Part shown: positions 8,941-18,469 of the stretch, one piece after another | How the letters are laid out: every line of letters begins with the position of its first letter | Numbering within the stretch: position 1 is the stretch's first letter | Assembly (NCBI GenBank): GCA_003427395.1 | Contig: BFEA01000710.1 | Span: forward strand, 441,670 to 474,886 | Origin: Chara braunii | Lineage: Eukaryota > Streptophyta > Charophyceae > Charales > Characeae | Direction of reading: 5' to 3' | DNA: 33,217 nt | Made by a program: the position numbers and the translations under genes | Notes under the pieces: model-generated | Told to the model about the DNA's origin: nothing | The model's input: only the letters and a program-made list of their open reading frames with translations | The model's database searches: none

Positions 8941-9659
8941 CATGTTGCATACTAGTGAAGCGAACACAAGTGTGATGCAGAACCCAGAACCGACCAATAA
9001 CAAAGAGCAATACAATGCAGCGGAAGACTGATAAACATGGATCTGACTCACATCTGACCCGGACTATCGGGTGAGAAGGCCTGGCGCTCCAAACGTGGAA
9101 GATGTTGCTAGGGCCTGCATGAACCACACATGGACAAGATGTAGGGGGAAGAGACGAAGGGAGGAGGAGGAGATGGCGCCAACACAAATGTCACCGAAAT
9201 AGTAATCCCGAAATATCGAAGATACAAAATCTCGAAATGCCGCTAATGTCAGATCTCCGAAAACAGTCCTCCCAACATCCTAGTCTGAATAGTCTCAGTC
9301 CTCATGTCAACGATAGTTCACCACCGATCTCTGTCCAGATAGTTGTTATGATTCTGGTTGTTCGTTGCCTGAAGGCCAACACTCACTCACATAGACTTCC
9401 AGGTATGCCCATGCACACACAGAAGGAAGGGGAGAGGATAGGAGTATCACACCGCACAGGGAGAGATGAACACAGTGGAAGACTTGACCATGAGATATGA
9501 CAGCGTACACTGAAAGTGCAATACACTCCACTCAATCCTCACAACCAGTCATAACGAAAGCCGAGTAGATCACATCCAAGAAACAATGAAGCAATGATAG
9601 TCTGAACCCAGTATTAACACTGTTTATTAAACTCAGAGTCTCGAATTGTCAGGATAACC
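8941..9659. other. Unassigned stretch with LTR scraps
   Basis: Apart from a short LTR-like tail near 8985-9020 (minus) I see no gene. The minus strand has an AATAAA at 9628-9623. Open frames here are short and unlike known proteins. Confidence 0.4.
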
Positions 9660-11356
9660 TCAGAACTACAGTGCGCTGCTCAACATGAGCAGCGCTTCAC
9701 TCCCCAACCCTGGATGACCACCCGTAACACCCCTGAGCCCCTGAAACATCAAGCGCCACCCAGATACAGCCCCTACAGGCCAGCGCCACACTGTAACAGG
9801 CCTCTGAGGCCAAGCGCCACTCAGAGGATGAAGAAGAAGACCAGCGCCACAGTATCTGATGATGATAAAGTGCCGAATGACTTCCCGGGTGGAAGTCTGC
9901 AGCAGCGCCACCAAACCCTGACAAGATGACCTGTGAGGAAGAAGGCTGCAGCTATGGCTGCAGCACCAACACCCTGTAACCCCACTCCGGAGGAGGGTCC
10001 AGCAGGGCACCAATCTCTCTCGCCTCCAGCAGACCTCGATAGCCCAGACCTCTGTCAGCCCCTGCGTGCTGGCAGAGTACAGCGCAGGTCCCAGCTATGG
10101 CCGGCTCTCCGAAGGTCTGGCTATGCCTGTCTCCCTCAACGTAGAGCTGTCACCACTTCCAGTTCTCGCGTTGCGCAGCAGCGATGTACACGGTACCAAC
10201 TGCCAAAAGCCCTGAACCGATGTGCCCATCCTATCTAGAGGCGTACACTAGCCTAGACTCGACTTAGACCGGACTGACTGACCGACCGGTACCGTTTCTG
10301 TTTCGGCCTCTCGGCCTCCACCGGACCCGGCTATAGGCTATAGGACCGTCTATCAGGTTAGGCCCGTAGGGCCTGTCTGTCCTAGGGGTAGCCCGGGCCT
10401 GCTATTCGCAGTTAGGGTAGCTGTAGGAAATTCAGTTAGTGTCGGGCCTGTGCTTTCCCAAATTTGCAGATATGTCCCTCACGGCTTTCCTCGCAGGTAG
10501 GTCTCTCGGTTATCCCTCAGCCAAACAAAATTAAGAATCTACCCGACTAGTAGTACAGCCTCGACGCGAGAAAGGCTACAGACGACCAGAAACCAGCAAG
10601 TCATTGCATTGTAACCAAGAAGGTAGAAGGTTAGGAGAAGAAGAAGAAGAAGAAGAAGAAGAAGAAGAAGAAGAAGAAGAAGAAGAAGAAAAAGAACCGA
10701 GAGGGGCAGAGGAGAAGGTGGAGATGGAGAGGTGGGGAGGCGGAGCGTCCTCACTGCCCTGCTTCAGTGTCCAGGTACCGACCTGCTGGCGCAAAGTGCC
10801 ACCTTGGAGCTTTTGAAGACCTGCCTTCGACGCTGGAGCTATGGCGCTCCCGGGTACGTATCAGGTAAGTCCCTCTACTCTTTCTCTCACCTTTGTTGCT
10901 AGCGCTACAGCTAGCGCTACTGCCCGGAGCTGCGCTAAACCAAACTTAGCGCAGCGCTGAAGCTCCTCAATGCCGCGGTCTCAAGTGTCCTGAACAGACC
11001 GCTGGCCGGTACTAAGTACCAGTAGTGGCCTGTTCGGCCTGGCTGCTGGTGAAGCCGCACCGTGATCTGAACCGTTCACTCGATCTGCGGATCAGATCGG
11101 ACCCGCCAGGGAAACTGCAGCCTCAAACTTCGGCCGCCAGGTCCAAACGAAAAACGTTTGGACCGGTTTCCTGCTTAGGGCTTGCAGTTGCAGACCCGGG
11201 TCTGAACCGGTTGCTGGAGGCCTAAGGTCGGCCTTTGCCAAGGGTCCGACCTTTAGCCCAGGCCGGACTGGCCCAGCGTGGCCACGGTCTGGGACAACCC
11301 CCTAGACCTAGTCGTCGAGCCTAACAGGGCCCGTGTGGAATCCAGTATGTAACACA
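9660..11356 (-). mobile_element. Probable 3' LTR region of element E, far boundary unresolved
   Basis: The LTR should begin on the minus strand at 11356 with TGTGTTACATACTGG, immediately after a polypurine tract. The sequence leftward is GC-rich and non-coding, contains a (GAA)n microsatellite, and contains AGCGCCAC words spaced about 30 bp apart (about 9750, 9780, 9813, 9842 and 9903). I could not define where the LTR ends because no second copy of this LTR is present in the window, so the left boundary given is arbitrary and other repeats may be included. Confidence 0.4.
10636..10693 (+). repeat. (GAA)n microsatellite
   Basis: Almost perfect GAA/AAG repeats over about 55 bp. Open frames made of Glu or Ser/Leu runs across it are artefacts of the repeat. 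Confidence 0.95.
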
Positions 11357-11370
11357 CTCCCCCCCTTTAA
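11357..11370 (-). promoter_or_regulatory. Polypurine tract of element E
   Basis: The minus strand reads TTAAAGGGGGGGAG directly before the TGTGTT that starts the presumed 3' LTR. A purine tract abutting TG is where plus-strand DNA synthesis is primed in LTR retrotransposons. It lies just downstream of the chromodomain codons, as expected. Confidence 0.7.
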
Positions 11371-11378
11371 AAACCGAG

Positions 11379-11624
11379 TTACCTGCGAGGGCGAAGTTGT
11401 CTATCCGAAACCTGGGGGGGTCGGGAGGGACAAACTTTGTCCTTGGCAAGCCGCCATCTTTCATACTCAGAGAAGATGAGTGGTGAAGATGCTTGTAAAT
11501 CTGCTCGGGAGATCCAGCGAGTGTCATCTACATCACATTGCTTGAATGTGACTTGGTACTGCATTGGTTTGTTGCCATGTTTGCGGTGTGTGATGACACG
11601 GTCAACTTCCTGATGTCCGTCCAT
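11379..11624 (-). pseudogene. Element E chromodomain
   Basis: The frame encodes DRVITHRKHGNKPMQYQVTF followed by a WISRADL motif and an acidic/aromatic helix ending near FSEYERW. This matches the layout of the C-terminal chromodomain of chromoviruses (start strand, YxVxF in place of YLVKW, then W and a short helix). Such domains steer integration toward chromatin marks. It is in a different frame from the GPY/F segment upstream, so a frameshift near 11620 separates them. Confidence 0.75.
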
Positions 11625-11937
11625 GGAGGGCGGATCCTATGCCCGGAAACTCATCAGCCGAAGGTGGTGTGTAAACAGCCAACTTTGATGCATGAAAGAC
11701 CGGGTGCACGGTGAGGTGCGGTGGAATGTTAATCAGAAAGGAAGGGCCCGCAGGGTCGTCGTCGACTGCAGAAGTTACCTTCCATGGTCCGAACCATTTG
11801 GGGAGGAGTTTGCGACATACATCTTGCTCAAGCGCGAATTCCTCAGCGAGGACCCAGACAAGGTCACCCTCACGGAAAGGACATGGGAGACAATGTCGAT
11901 TAGCTTGCTGTTGCATGCAGACCTGAGCCTTTGGCAT
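11602..11937 (-). pseudogene. Element E integrase C-terminal (GPY/F) module
   Basis: Motifs in order are FREGDLVWV, KLLPKWFGPWKV and PPHLTVHPVFHASKL. These are the SH3-like integrase tail and GPY/F motif of Ty3/gypsy elements. The open stretch starts inside the domain and ends 3' of it in a frameshift before the chromodomain. Confidence 0.85.
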
Positions 11938-12139
11938 ATTTGCTCAGGCTTTGATCAACAAGTCTCTGTATTTCCGAATGGAAGTGGGAGAGCAAGCGAC
12001 GTCTATGTCAGTGGCCCGAGGGAGAAGAAGATCAGAGAAGATATGGCCTTTCTGTCTACAGTGATGCAACTCATATGGAGTCACGTAGATCGCTGGGTGC
12101 ACCGAAGTGTTGTAGCCGAACTCGATATCCAGAGGGCGG

Positions 12140-12639
12140 TCAATCTTTCTGGTTCGGACGAATGAGAGTACATAGCATCATCCGGGCGGTTTGATGCGCC
12201 CGCTCCGTCTGCCCATCCATTTGTGGGTGCTGAGCGGAACTCGACTTTATTGTCGTACTGGACTCCACCATGAGGGATGTCCAAACTGTCGACATGAAAC
12301 GAGTATTGCGGTCACTCACGATGTCTTTTGGAGCACCATGGCTGCAAATCCGGCCAGTGTGCAAGAGTCGTACGAGCTCGGGTGCTGCAGCATGATACTT
12401 GCAGGGAAGAAATCAGGCATACTTGCGCAAACGGTCAACGACCGTGAGGATGCCGTCATGACCAAGGCGATCGTGGGGAAACTGCCTGTAACATCCATAG
12501 CAATGGAGAGGCACGGTTCTTGAGGAATCGGCAACGGTTTGAGTTCGCCATAAGGAAGCTGATGCCGTCCTTTGTTGCGCTGGCAAATTGCACATGACTG
12601 CACATGACTGCACATATTTGTTGACGTCGTGAAGGACAT
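12140..12639 (-). pseudogene. Element E integrase catalytic core, frameshifted
   Basis: The upstream segment (12316-12639) has CQRNKGRHQLPYGELKPLPI and the first catalytic Asp in SIAMDVTGSFP. The next segment (12140-12364) carries IVSDRNTRFMS with the second Asp and QHPQMDGQTER with the catalytic Glu. The second Asp and the Glu are 35 residues apart, so the DD35E geometry survives in that part. The two segments are in different frames and the region between the first and second Asp is corrupted. Confidence 0.85.
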
Positions 12640-13006
12640 CTTTCAGTGAAAACGCTGGCGAAGACGTGCCAACGTACGGGTGATGCCAAGGTGTGCTGAG
12701 AGTCGCAATACGCAAGATACAATTGCGTGGCACGCATAACAAGTCCTTCCCTCGTGTGTGGAAAAGCAAGTACCGTTGAAGATGCAACAGTGACCTGCCG
12801 GCGGGTGATCTGATGCAAAATCCGCATAAAGTGTTGAGTAGTTCGGGTCCGACTTGTAACCATTGACCAAGTGCTGCTGCAAATCGTCGCCGAGCTGAAA
12901 CGTAGAAGGCACCAAGGCACACACAAATCGTGTCACCGTGATAGTGCATCTGCTTCTCGATTGGGGGGGCTTGGAATATGGACAGGGTCGAAGTCGAATT
13001 GGTCAA
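12413..13006 (-). pseudogene. Element E RNase H end and integrase zinc-binding region, frameshifted
   Basis: Fragments typical of the RNase H-to-integrase linker and the HHCC zinc domain are spread over three frames: HTRGKDLLCVPRNCILR, LHDVNKYVQSCA and a second Cys pair displaced by a duplication. At 12591-12610 the word CACATGACTG is tandemly duplicated; removing one 10-bp unit would bring the two Cys codons back into one frame. The zinc domain as it stands is not translatable. Confidence 0.75.
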
Positions 13007-13118
13007 TGAAATACATCCATCGGTCGATCATGCTTGTGACCGTGTCCTGCATTTTATAGTAGGTCAACGGATTATTGTCAGTATTCCATGTAAAACGCTG
13101 ACGCCCGAGAAGAAAGTG

Positions 13119-14303
13119 TCACCATCGTTTGAGAACGGTGACGAAAGTCAACAACTCTTTCTTCCTAGCGTCATCCAGAGAATGGATGAGAGGCACTTTT
13201 TGGGAGAAGAACTCGATCGGGTGCCAATCATCGTCGTCATGTTGTACTAATATCGCACCAATGCCGTATCCGGAAGCGTCCGTAGTCACTCGGGTACATA
13301 AGGTAGGATCATAAATGCGGAGGGCGGGGCCTCGTAGCATCGCGTCCTTCAACGCCTGGAATGCAGTCCGGGCTGCGTCGTTGAATTCGAAGAGCACCTT
13401 CGGCGATTGAAGCCTCAACAAAGGTGCAGCAACTGCGGAGTAAGGGTTGACAAAACGTTGGTAATATCCAGCCAGACCCATGAATGAGCGTACGTTCGTA
13501 GTGGTACGGGGTTCCGACCAATCCACAATGGCTTGGATCTTGTCCGCTAAGGGACGGATGCCTTACCGCGTAACATAATGGCCCAAGTACTCACTCTCCT
13601 GTTTTGTGAATTAACACTTGTCACGATTTGCTTTGTACTTGGTCGTGCGAAGCCTTTCTAAAACAGCGCGAAGGTGTTCGAGATGCTTGTTGAACGTCCG
13701 GCTATAAACCAAGATGTCATCGAGGTAGATGAGCTCGGTGCGATCGAGCAGATCTCGATATTTGGTCGTCATAGTTGCTTGGAAGGTCGCCGGAGCATTG
13801 GTGAGGCCGAATTGCATTACGACCCACTCAAAATGCCTATACCACATTTTGAAGGCGGTCTTGTACCGATCTTGAGGCTGTATTTCAATTTGGTGGCAGC
13901 CAGACTATAAGTCCAACTTCGAGAAGTACGTGGCGCCGCCCGATCTCTCAAGGAGATCATCAATCCGAGGGAGAGGGTCGGCGTTCTTCATGGTTTGCGC
14001 GTTAAGTTTTTGATGGTCTATGCACAACCGGAGGTCCTTGTTCTTCTTCCGACCGACGAGAACCGGGGCACTGTAGGGCGGACAACTCAGGCGAATCCAG
14101 CCTTTGTCCAAGAGGTCATCGAGTTGTGCGCGAACCACCTCGAGCTCCTCTTTGCTCATCCAGGAAATACATCCGCGCGGAGGGACGACCCTTTCCTCTA
14201 GAGTAATCCTGTGACATATGGGCAGATCCGGGACCGTCCCGGCGGGAGCTGCGAAGACGTCTCCATAACCGTGTAAGAGCTGAATAATACGTGGGTCCGA
14301 CAT
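13119..14303 (-). pseudogene. Element E reverse transcriptase and RNase H
   Basis: Three open blocks in the same frame are separated by in-frame stops. Block 13905-14303 has the fingers and palm start: DLLDKGWIRLS, LRLCIDHQKLNA and [10 protein letters not shown]. Block 13611-13847 has FGLTNAPATFQ and the active site YLDD at 13716-13727 (YLDDILVYS). Block 13119-13526 has the connection and RNase [13 protein letters not shown], then [15 protein letters not shown] with the first RNase H Asp. The stop ending the first block falls where relatives have Lys in KSGYHQ, consistent with AAG-to-TAG. Because the frame is constant, decay here is mainly by point mutation. Confidence 0.9.
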
Positions 14304-14315
14304 CGATGTCTTCGG

Positions 14316-14888
14316 TCAGTCCGTTGGAGGGAGCGCATGCAAAAAGCATATTCCCATCTCATCGACGTCGTTTCGAGTAATGGCATCGTGAATCCTCGCT
14401 GCGGAGACCACGTGGCAACCGATCGAAGTGTTAGGGGGCGGGACCTTACATGGGACTAGCTCACCATTCCGATCACGGACGTGAACGGTGCGGTGATGGA
14501 AGTTCACCGGGTGGTCGGCGCTACGCAACCAAGACATGCCTAAAATCATGTCGAACTTGGTGTCAAGGATGTCAAAAGATACCGGCTCGCACGCAAGTGG
14601 CGCAAAGTAAACTGGGATGCCGTCAACGCATCGGTCAATTGACTTTTGCGTGTGTCTGTCCGCGAGTGTTGCATGCGTTGGCTGTGTTTTCCTTCGAACG
14701 CGGGGGCCGAGCCCAGCGCGGGCCATAAAAGCTTGGCTCATATAGTTGCGAAACTCTCCGCAAGCAATCAAGGCACTGCAGGTCGCCTTTCCGATTTGAA
14801 TGCGGATATAGAGGAGGGGTGCGTCAGTTTCGACGTACCTTTGGGAGGCGGCTGTCGATTTCTGCAAGATAGGCGCGAACATCGACAA
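14316..14888 (-). pseudogene. Element E aspartic protease, active site lost
   Basis: The retropepsin-like region is recognisable by YIRIQIGKATCSALIACGEF near the start and by FDMILGMSWL about 70 residues later, which is the conserved ILG segment of the fold. Where Ty3 relatives have D-x-G this copy reads A-C-G, so the catalytic Asp is missing. It shares its frame with the RT blocks, separated by a TGA near 14316. It would have processed the Gag-Pol polyprotein in the ancestor. Confidence 0.75.
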
Positions 14889-16430
14889 CAGCTACTTCGT
14901 CGTCCGTCAACGGAGCTGGTACTTGAGCGTGCAAGTAATAGCGTAGGCTGGCCATTAAGGCATTGTAATGCGGGTTGGGCAAGGATCTGGTCGAGGGAAG
15001 AGGCAACCATTGCAGGTCCTCTATCGTTAGCGGGTCGAGGTCCTCAAGTCTTGACCACGCCGACGAGTCCTCGGAGTGTGTAGGCGAAAAGACCGGCTCA
15101 CTTGTTGACGGTGTGCAAGCTGCGCATACGCTGTCTTCATGCACGTGACTAGGCTGGTTCAACGGTTGGACCATCTGGACTGCATAATCCTCGTACTAAG
15201 TTAAACGAGAATCATCGACTACCGCATGTTCCCCGGAGATGAAGTCGGTTGCTAGCAAGGCAACCGTTTCCGGCGGAGTGGGGAGAGTCGTCAACCCGTC
15301 GCATGACCGCGAGAAAAACTCAGATCCCAAGTCGTCGAGATCGAGGTTGAATTTCGGAGTGGCGACAAACTTTTGCCACTTCATCAACCATTCTCGGGTA
15401 GGCATCGTGCCTTGGCTGCAATGGTAGAGCTCGTTCATGACCGTCCTCTTTACGTTTCGGACCATAAACCACGTCTGCCACAGCTGCTCGAATTCTGCCC
15501 ATATAATCTTGGTGTGCCGTGTTGCGATCGTACAGGCCTTTTGCAACACCAAATTGTTCATGAAGGCCTGGCTGCCGCCAATCAGCTGGAGGTACAGCGC
15601 GTTGAGGCGCTGTTCGTGAGGGACGTGATGCACGTCTGCCTCCGTATTGAATGCTGTCCACCAGGCCAATGCGTCGGCCTTGTCATAGTCCTCAAATTTG
15701 GCTACGTTGAACTTGGGCATCTTGAACGCCCGGCCGCTGTCTGGTCTTGACTTCAGCTGACCGAGCTCTGCCTTGAGTGCCATCAATTGGTTGCTGAGCG
15801 TCATAGGAGCCTCGAACTGGCCCACCTCGCCAATCAGGCTGATGATGTGATCAATGCGCTGAGTGGTGGTGGTGGCTGTACGTTCAATTGCTGCTACACG
15901 TGGGACCCATTGCTGGCCAGCTGCTGATGAACCGATCGGTGCTGCGGATGGTGCACGGGCCTGTGCTTGGTAGAATTGATCGCTGTCGAGAGTGTCTTAT
16001 AATCATTTGTGGTCGTGTGTAGGATCTGCTGCTGCTGCTTTGCTACATGAGCTTGCTGCCACAACTGCTCCTGCTGCCAGTTCACAGTGTTTAACAAGTG
16101 CTTGAGTAGGTAAGCCAAATCTCCTTTCTCCTGTTCCTCCGCTGTTGGTGCTGACCGCGGGGCTGATGGCACAAAGGTCCACGCTGTGAAGAGTGCAGTG
16201 AAAAACTGCTCCTCATTCTGCAGGACCTGTGTGCTTGTGGCACGCTGCAAGAACACGTCGGACGCCTCATCAGCGCCTTGGACCGGAATCGCAGGCAGGA
16301 ACATCGTTCGCCGCCTCCTTGGTACCGTCGGTGTCGGGATGCATGCTGCCAACTGCTGCTGTCTGCTGAGAAGAGCTGCTATCCGAGGACTGCGTCGAGG
16401 AAGTATCCCAGGTCCCTGACCTGCTGACAT
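14824..16430 (-). pseudogene. Element E gag region
   Basis: Block 15894-16430 (178 codons) is a low-complexity, Gln-rich N-terminal part ending in a frameshift near 15890. Block 15196-15825 holds the capsid-like core: MPKFNVAKFEDYDKADALAW, then WAEFEQLW and MKWQKFVA, typical of the retrotransposon gag domain. Block 14824-15174 continues in the same frame after a single stop at about 15195-15193 and is acidic and Pro-rich. No CCHC zinc knuckle was seen. The first ATG (MSAGQGPG) is at 16430, about 35 bp from the LINE insertion point. Confidence 0.75.
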
Positions 16431-16464
16431 GAGCTGCTGCTAGTAACCGCGGTGGCTGCTGTCA

Positions 16465-16474
16465 GGGAGTGTCC
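16465..16474. repeat. Target site duplication of the LINE, left copy
   Basis: GGGAGTGTCC here is repeated exactly at 18460-18469. The copies sit at the poly(A) end and the truncated 5' end of the minus-strand LINE, as expected from target-primed reverse transcription. Confidence 0.85.
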
Positions 16475-16492
16475 TTTTTTTTTTTTTTTTTT
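16475..16492 (-). repeat. Poly(A) tail of the LINE
   Basis: An 18-base T-run on the plus strand, that is A18 at the 3' end of the minus-strand LINE, abutting the left duplication copy. Confidence 0.85.
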
Positions 16493-16957
16493 GAGAAAAC
16501 TCAATTCACATTCATAGAGCAATCAATCGAGGCCGGGGTCCTCACAACTCCACCCGGGAGGTATCTGGCAGCATCAGCCAGCTTAGCTTACGAAACAAAA
16601 CTCGCGTTTCAACAAAACCAATTAAAAAAACTACTGCATATTACCTATTACTACCCTCTACTATAACCCTTTACCTAGTACCAATACTGGGACGACCACT
16701 CTTTGCAAAGTCTGCCTTATCGGACCCTCAACCCGGGACCTACAGACAAAGAAAAGGAAGAAATACCACTGATTGCAGAACCGAGTGACCAGGTAAAGCA
16801 ACATCACGGGAGCACAAGGACGACCACTCTACAGATAACTGTCGGACCCTTAAGACGGGACCTGCAATCATAAAGGGACTAGTTGCAGTACCGAGTGACC
16901 CGATACGGCAACACTGTATTCCTAGAACTTCTGCAGTCTATCCTCTAGGCGCTAATA
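16493..16957 (-). other. LINE 3' UTR with an internal direct repeat
   Basis: Two copies of a roughly 100-bp unit, 16690-16804 and 16818-16914, share in order GGACGACCACTCT, TCGGACCCT, GGGACCT, TTGCAG, ACCGAGTGACC and GCAACA. They lie between the ORF2 stop and the poly(A). Repeated 3' UTR blocks occur in some LINE families and may reflect the region recognised by the reverse transcriptase; that role here is inference. Confidence 0.6.
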
Positions 16958-17433
16958 TCACGCCTGGCGAAGCCAGCAAGACAAGACCAACTTATCGTCC
17001 AAGATCACCGCTGCCAACCTGTTCTTTTTCGCCCAAGACCTCAAGAACCACAATCTTTCCCTGTACCTTTGTGGTCCCTGCCTAGTGAGGACCTTCCTCC
17101 GCCAATCCACCACGATCATCTGACGAACTGTAGACTTCATGTTACTTTTCAGTGCCGTATCAGACAGGTACTTTTTCTGGAAGCGGATAGAATTTCTTTC
17201 CTTCCAGATCCACCAGATAGCTACCGCTCGACAGGCTACTGGCACATAGCCCCAGCCTTTCCCATATTTGAGAGTGGCAGGTAGTCTCCCTGTGAGTGCC
17301 CAGCTGAGATCCCACACAACCTCACTTGGGCCTCCTAACTCTTTCCAATGATATGCCCATCGTTTCCAAATACGGGCTGACAATGGGCATTCTCCCCACA
17401 GATGACTCGATGTTTCTGGGCCGCGATTGTAAC

Positions 17434-17871
17434 GGGAGTGAGGCTGAGGGTGAGCCGAGGGAGAGGAGAGAGAGAGGGAGAGAGTGAGAGCACACACACA
17501 CACTCACTCACTCGACACGACGGACTCGGACTGAGGGTTGGACGCAGACACAGTGGCAAGGCACAAAGTCGAAGTCTTGGATTCCCAATGCCGAAACGGC
17601 AAGTCACACTGAGTNNNNNNNNNNNNNNNNNNNNNNNNNNNNNNNNNNNNNNNNNNNNNNNNNNNNNNNNNNNNNNNNNNNNNNNNNNNNNNNNNNNNNN
17701 NNNNACTGAAAAATGCAGTATTTGAAAGTGGCGCCCGAATTGCAGCATGGCGCCAGTTGTCCAAAATCCTACGGTACCAAAGGAGGGGTTTGGAAAAAGG
17801 GTGCCAGGCCGAAAACGGGATGCAGCCGAAACAGCAAAAGATAGACCAGGGATCGAGCCCTGGCGAAGTCC
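17434..17871. mobile_element. Unclassified nested insertion with 5-bp target duplication
   Basis: GTAAC flanks it at 17429-17433 and 17872-17876. Removing the insertion plus one GTAAC returns the LINE zinc-finger codons to a single frame, which fixes the boundaries regardless of the gap length. On the plus strand it starts GGGAGTGAGGCTGAGGG, contains GA- and CA-rich DNA (17459-17512), holds the 90-N gap, and ends GAGCCCTGGCGAAGTCC. It has neither TG...CA ends nor clear terminal inverted repeats. A hairpin CCAGGGATCGAGCCCTGG near its right end is faintly like a tRNA T-arm, but a SINE could not be established. Confidence 0.7.
17615..17704. other. Assembly gap, 90 N
   Basis: Ninety ambiguous bases, all inside the nested insertion. 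Translations crossing it are meaningless. Confidence 1.
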
Positions 17872-18459
17872 GTAACAGCGATGACATCTGGGACAAATTA
17901 TATCAACTTCCATGCCCCGGATGAACAAACTCTCAGCGTCCAGTGGGGCCTTATCGACGAGTAGCCAGACCAGTGAAGCACACTTAGTACTTGGTAATCG
18001 CCTGCATGCCTTCCACATCTCCTGGTAGTGTGCCAGTGATAGGGGTACTCCGTTATCTGAAAATGGATGAGCTGCTTGTATTTTCGGAGATGTCGAGCCC
18101 CTTATTCTTAGCATATGAGTCCCCAGCAGGGAGCTGTACTGTTGCAAATCTGGGGATCCCCAAAGGTAGGGCCAGCCATACAAATTGCCGTCTAGGCGCA
18201 TCTTCCTTACTGGAGTCCCGTCCATGCACGACACTGGATGGGTGGCACCTGTCTTACCGAATTGAATTGTCACCCGCACCTCCTCTGTCATGCACCTATC
18301 TGCTACTTCTCGTACCTCCTTAAACTGCAGACTCTGGCTGGGGACACCAGCTTGATCTCGCCTCGTCCAAACTTCTACCTTGCCATCTGGGTCGTTCGAG
18401 AATTTAAAAAATTCTCGAGTTGTTCCACCCAGCGACAGCGTGGGGATCCCCCACTTCCC

Positions 18460-18469
18460 GGGAGTGTCC
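18460..18469. repeat. Target site duplication of the LINE, right copy
   Basis: GGGAGTGTCC identical to 16465-16474. It is followed by TTT, so on the minus strand the upstream flank reads AAAGGACACTCCC, consistent with an A-rich LINE target. Confidence 0.85.

Larger units (their letters stand above)
11349..16464 (-). mobile_element. Decayed Ty3/gypsy retrotransposon 'E', chromodomain type
   Basis: Minus-strand order is gag-like, protease, reverse transcriptase, RNase H, integrase, GPY/F module, chromodomain, polypurine tract and 3' LTR. RT-RNase H before integrase is the Ty3/gypsy order. The coding region is crossed by several stops and at least four frameshifts, so it is not functional. The 5' side is interrupted by a LINE at 16465-18469, and no 5' LTR or PBS was found beyond it. 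It is only distantly related to A and B. Confidence 0.9.
16475..18459 (-). mobile_element. 5'-truncated LINE (non-LTR retrotransposon) with nested insertion
   Basis: The boundaries are set by the poly(A) tail at 16475-16492 and the matching GGGAGTGTCC duplications at both ends. The element keeps only the 3' part of ORF2 and a 3' UTR; endonuclease and reverse transcriptase core are absent, which is the usual 5' truncation. A 438-bp insertion at 17434-17871 interrupts it. It landed in sequence upstream of the gag ATG of element E. Confidence 0.85.
16958..18459 (-). pseudogene. LINE ORF2 C-terminal part with zf-RVT zinc finger
   Basis: After the 5' truncation the frame runs DTPGKWGIPTLS..., then a zf-RVT-type domain: YQEMWKACRRLPSTKCASLV, a WLLVDKAPLDAESL segment and CPRC. 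The insertion then breaks the frame, and the second half resumes with SSHLWGECPLSARIWKRW. CPRC (C-x2-C) and HLWGEC (H-x4-C) make the zinc ligands. The tail includes WWIWKERNSIRFQ, typical of plant LINE ORF2 ends, and stops at 16958. No stop is seen within the remaining frame other than the insertion, so this copy is otherwise well preserved. Confidence 0.8.

Noticed and set aside
10539-10816. Glu-, Ser- and Leu-run ORFs
   Set aside because: Translations of the (GAA)n microsatellite in different frames.
17729-17739. TGGCGCCCGAA, like the start of a tRNA-Lys primer-binding site
   Set aside because: Only 11 bp match, no LTR end precedes it, and the surrounding insertion has no retroelement ORF.
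17853-17870. tRNA T-arm-like hairpin suggesting a SINE or tRNA gene
   Set aside because: No acceptor stem, D-arm, anticodon arm or box A at the right distance.
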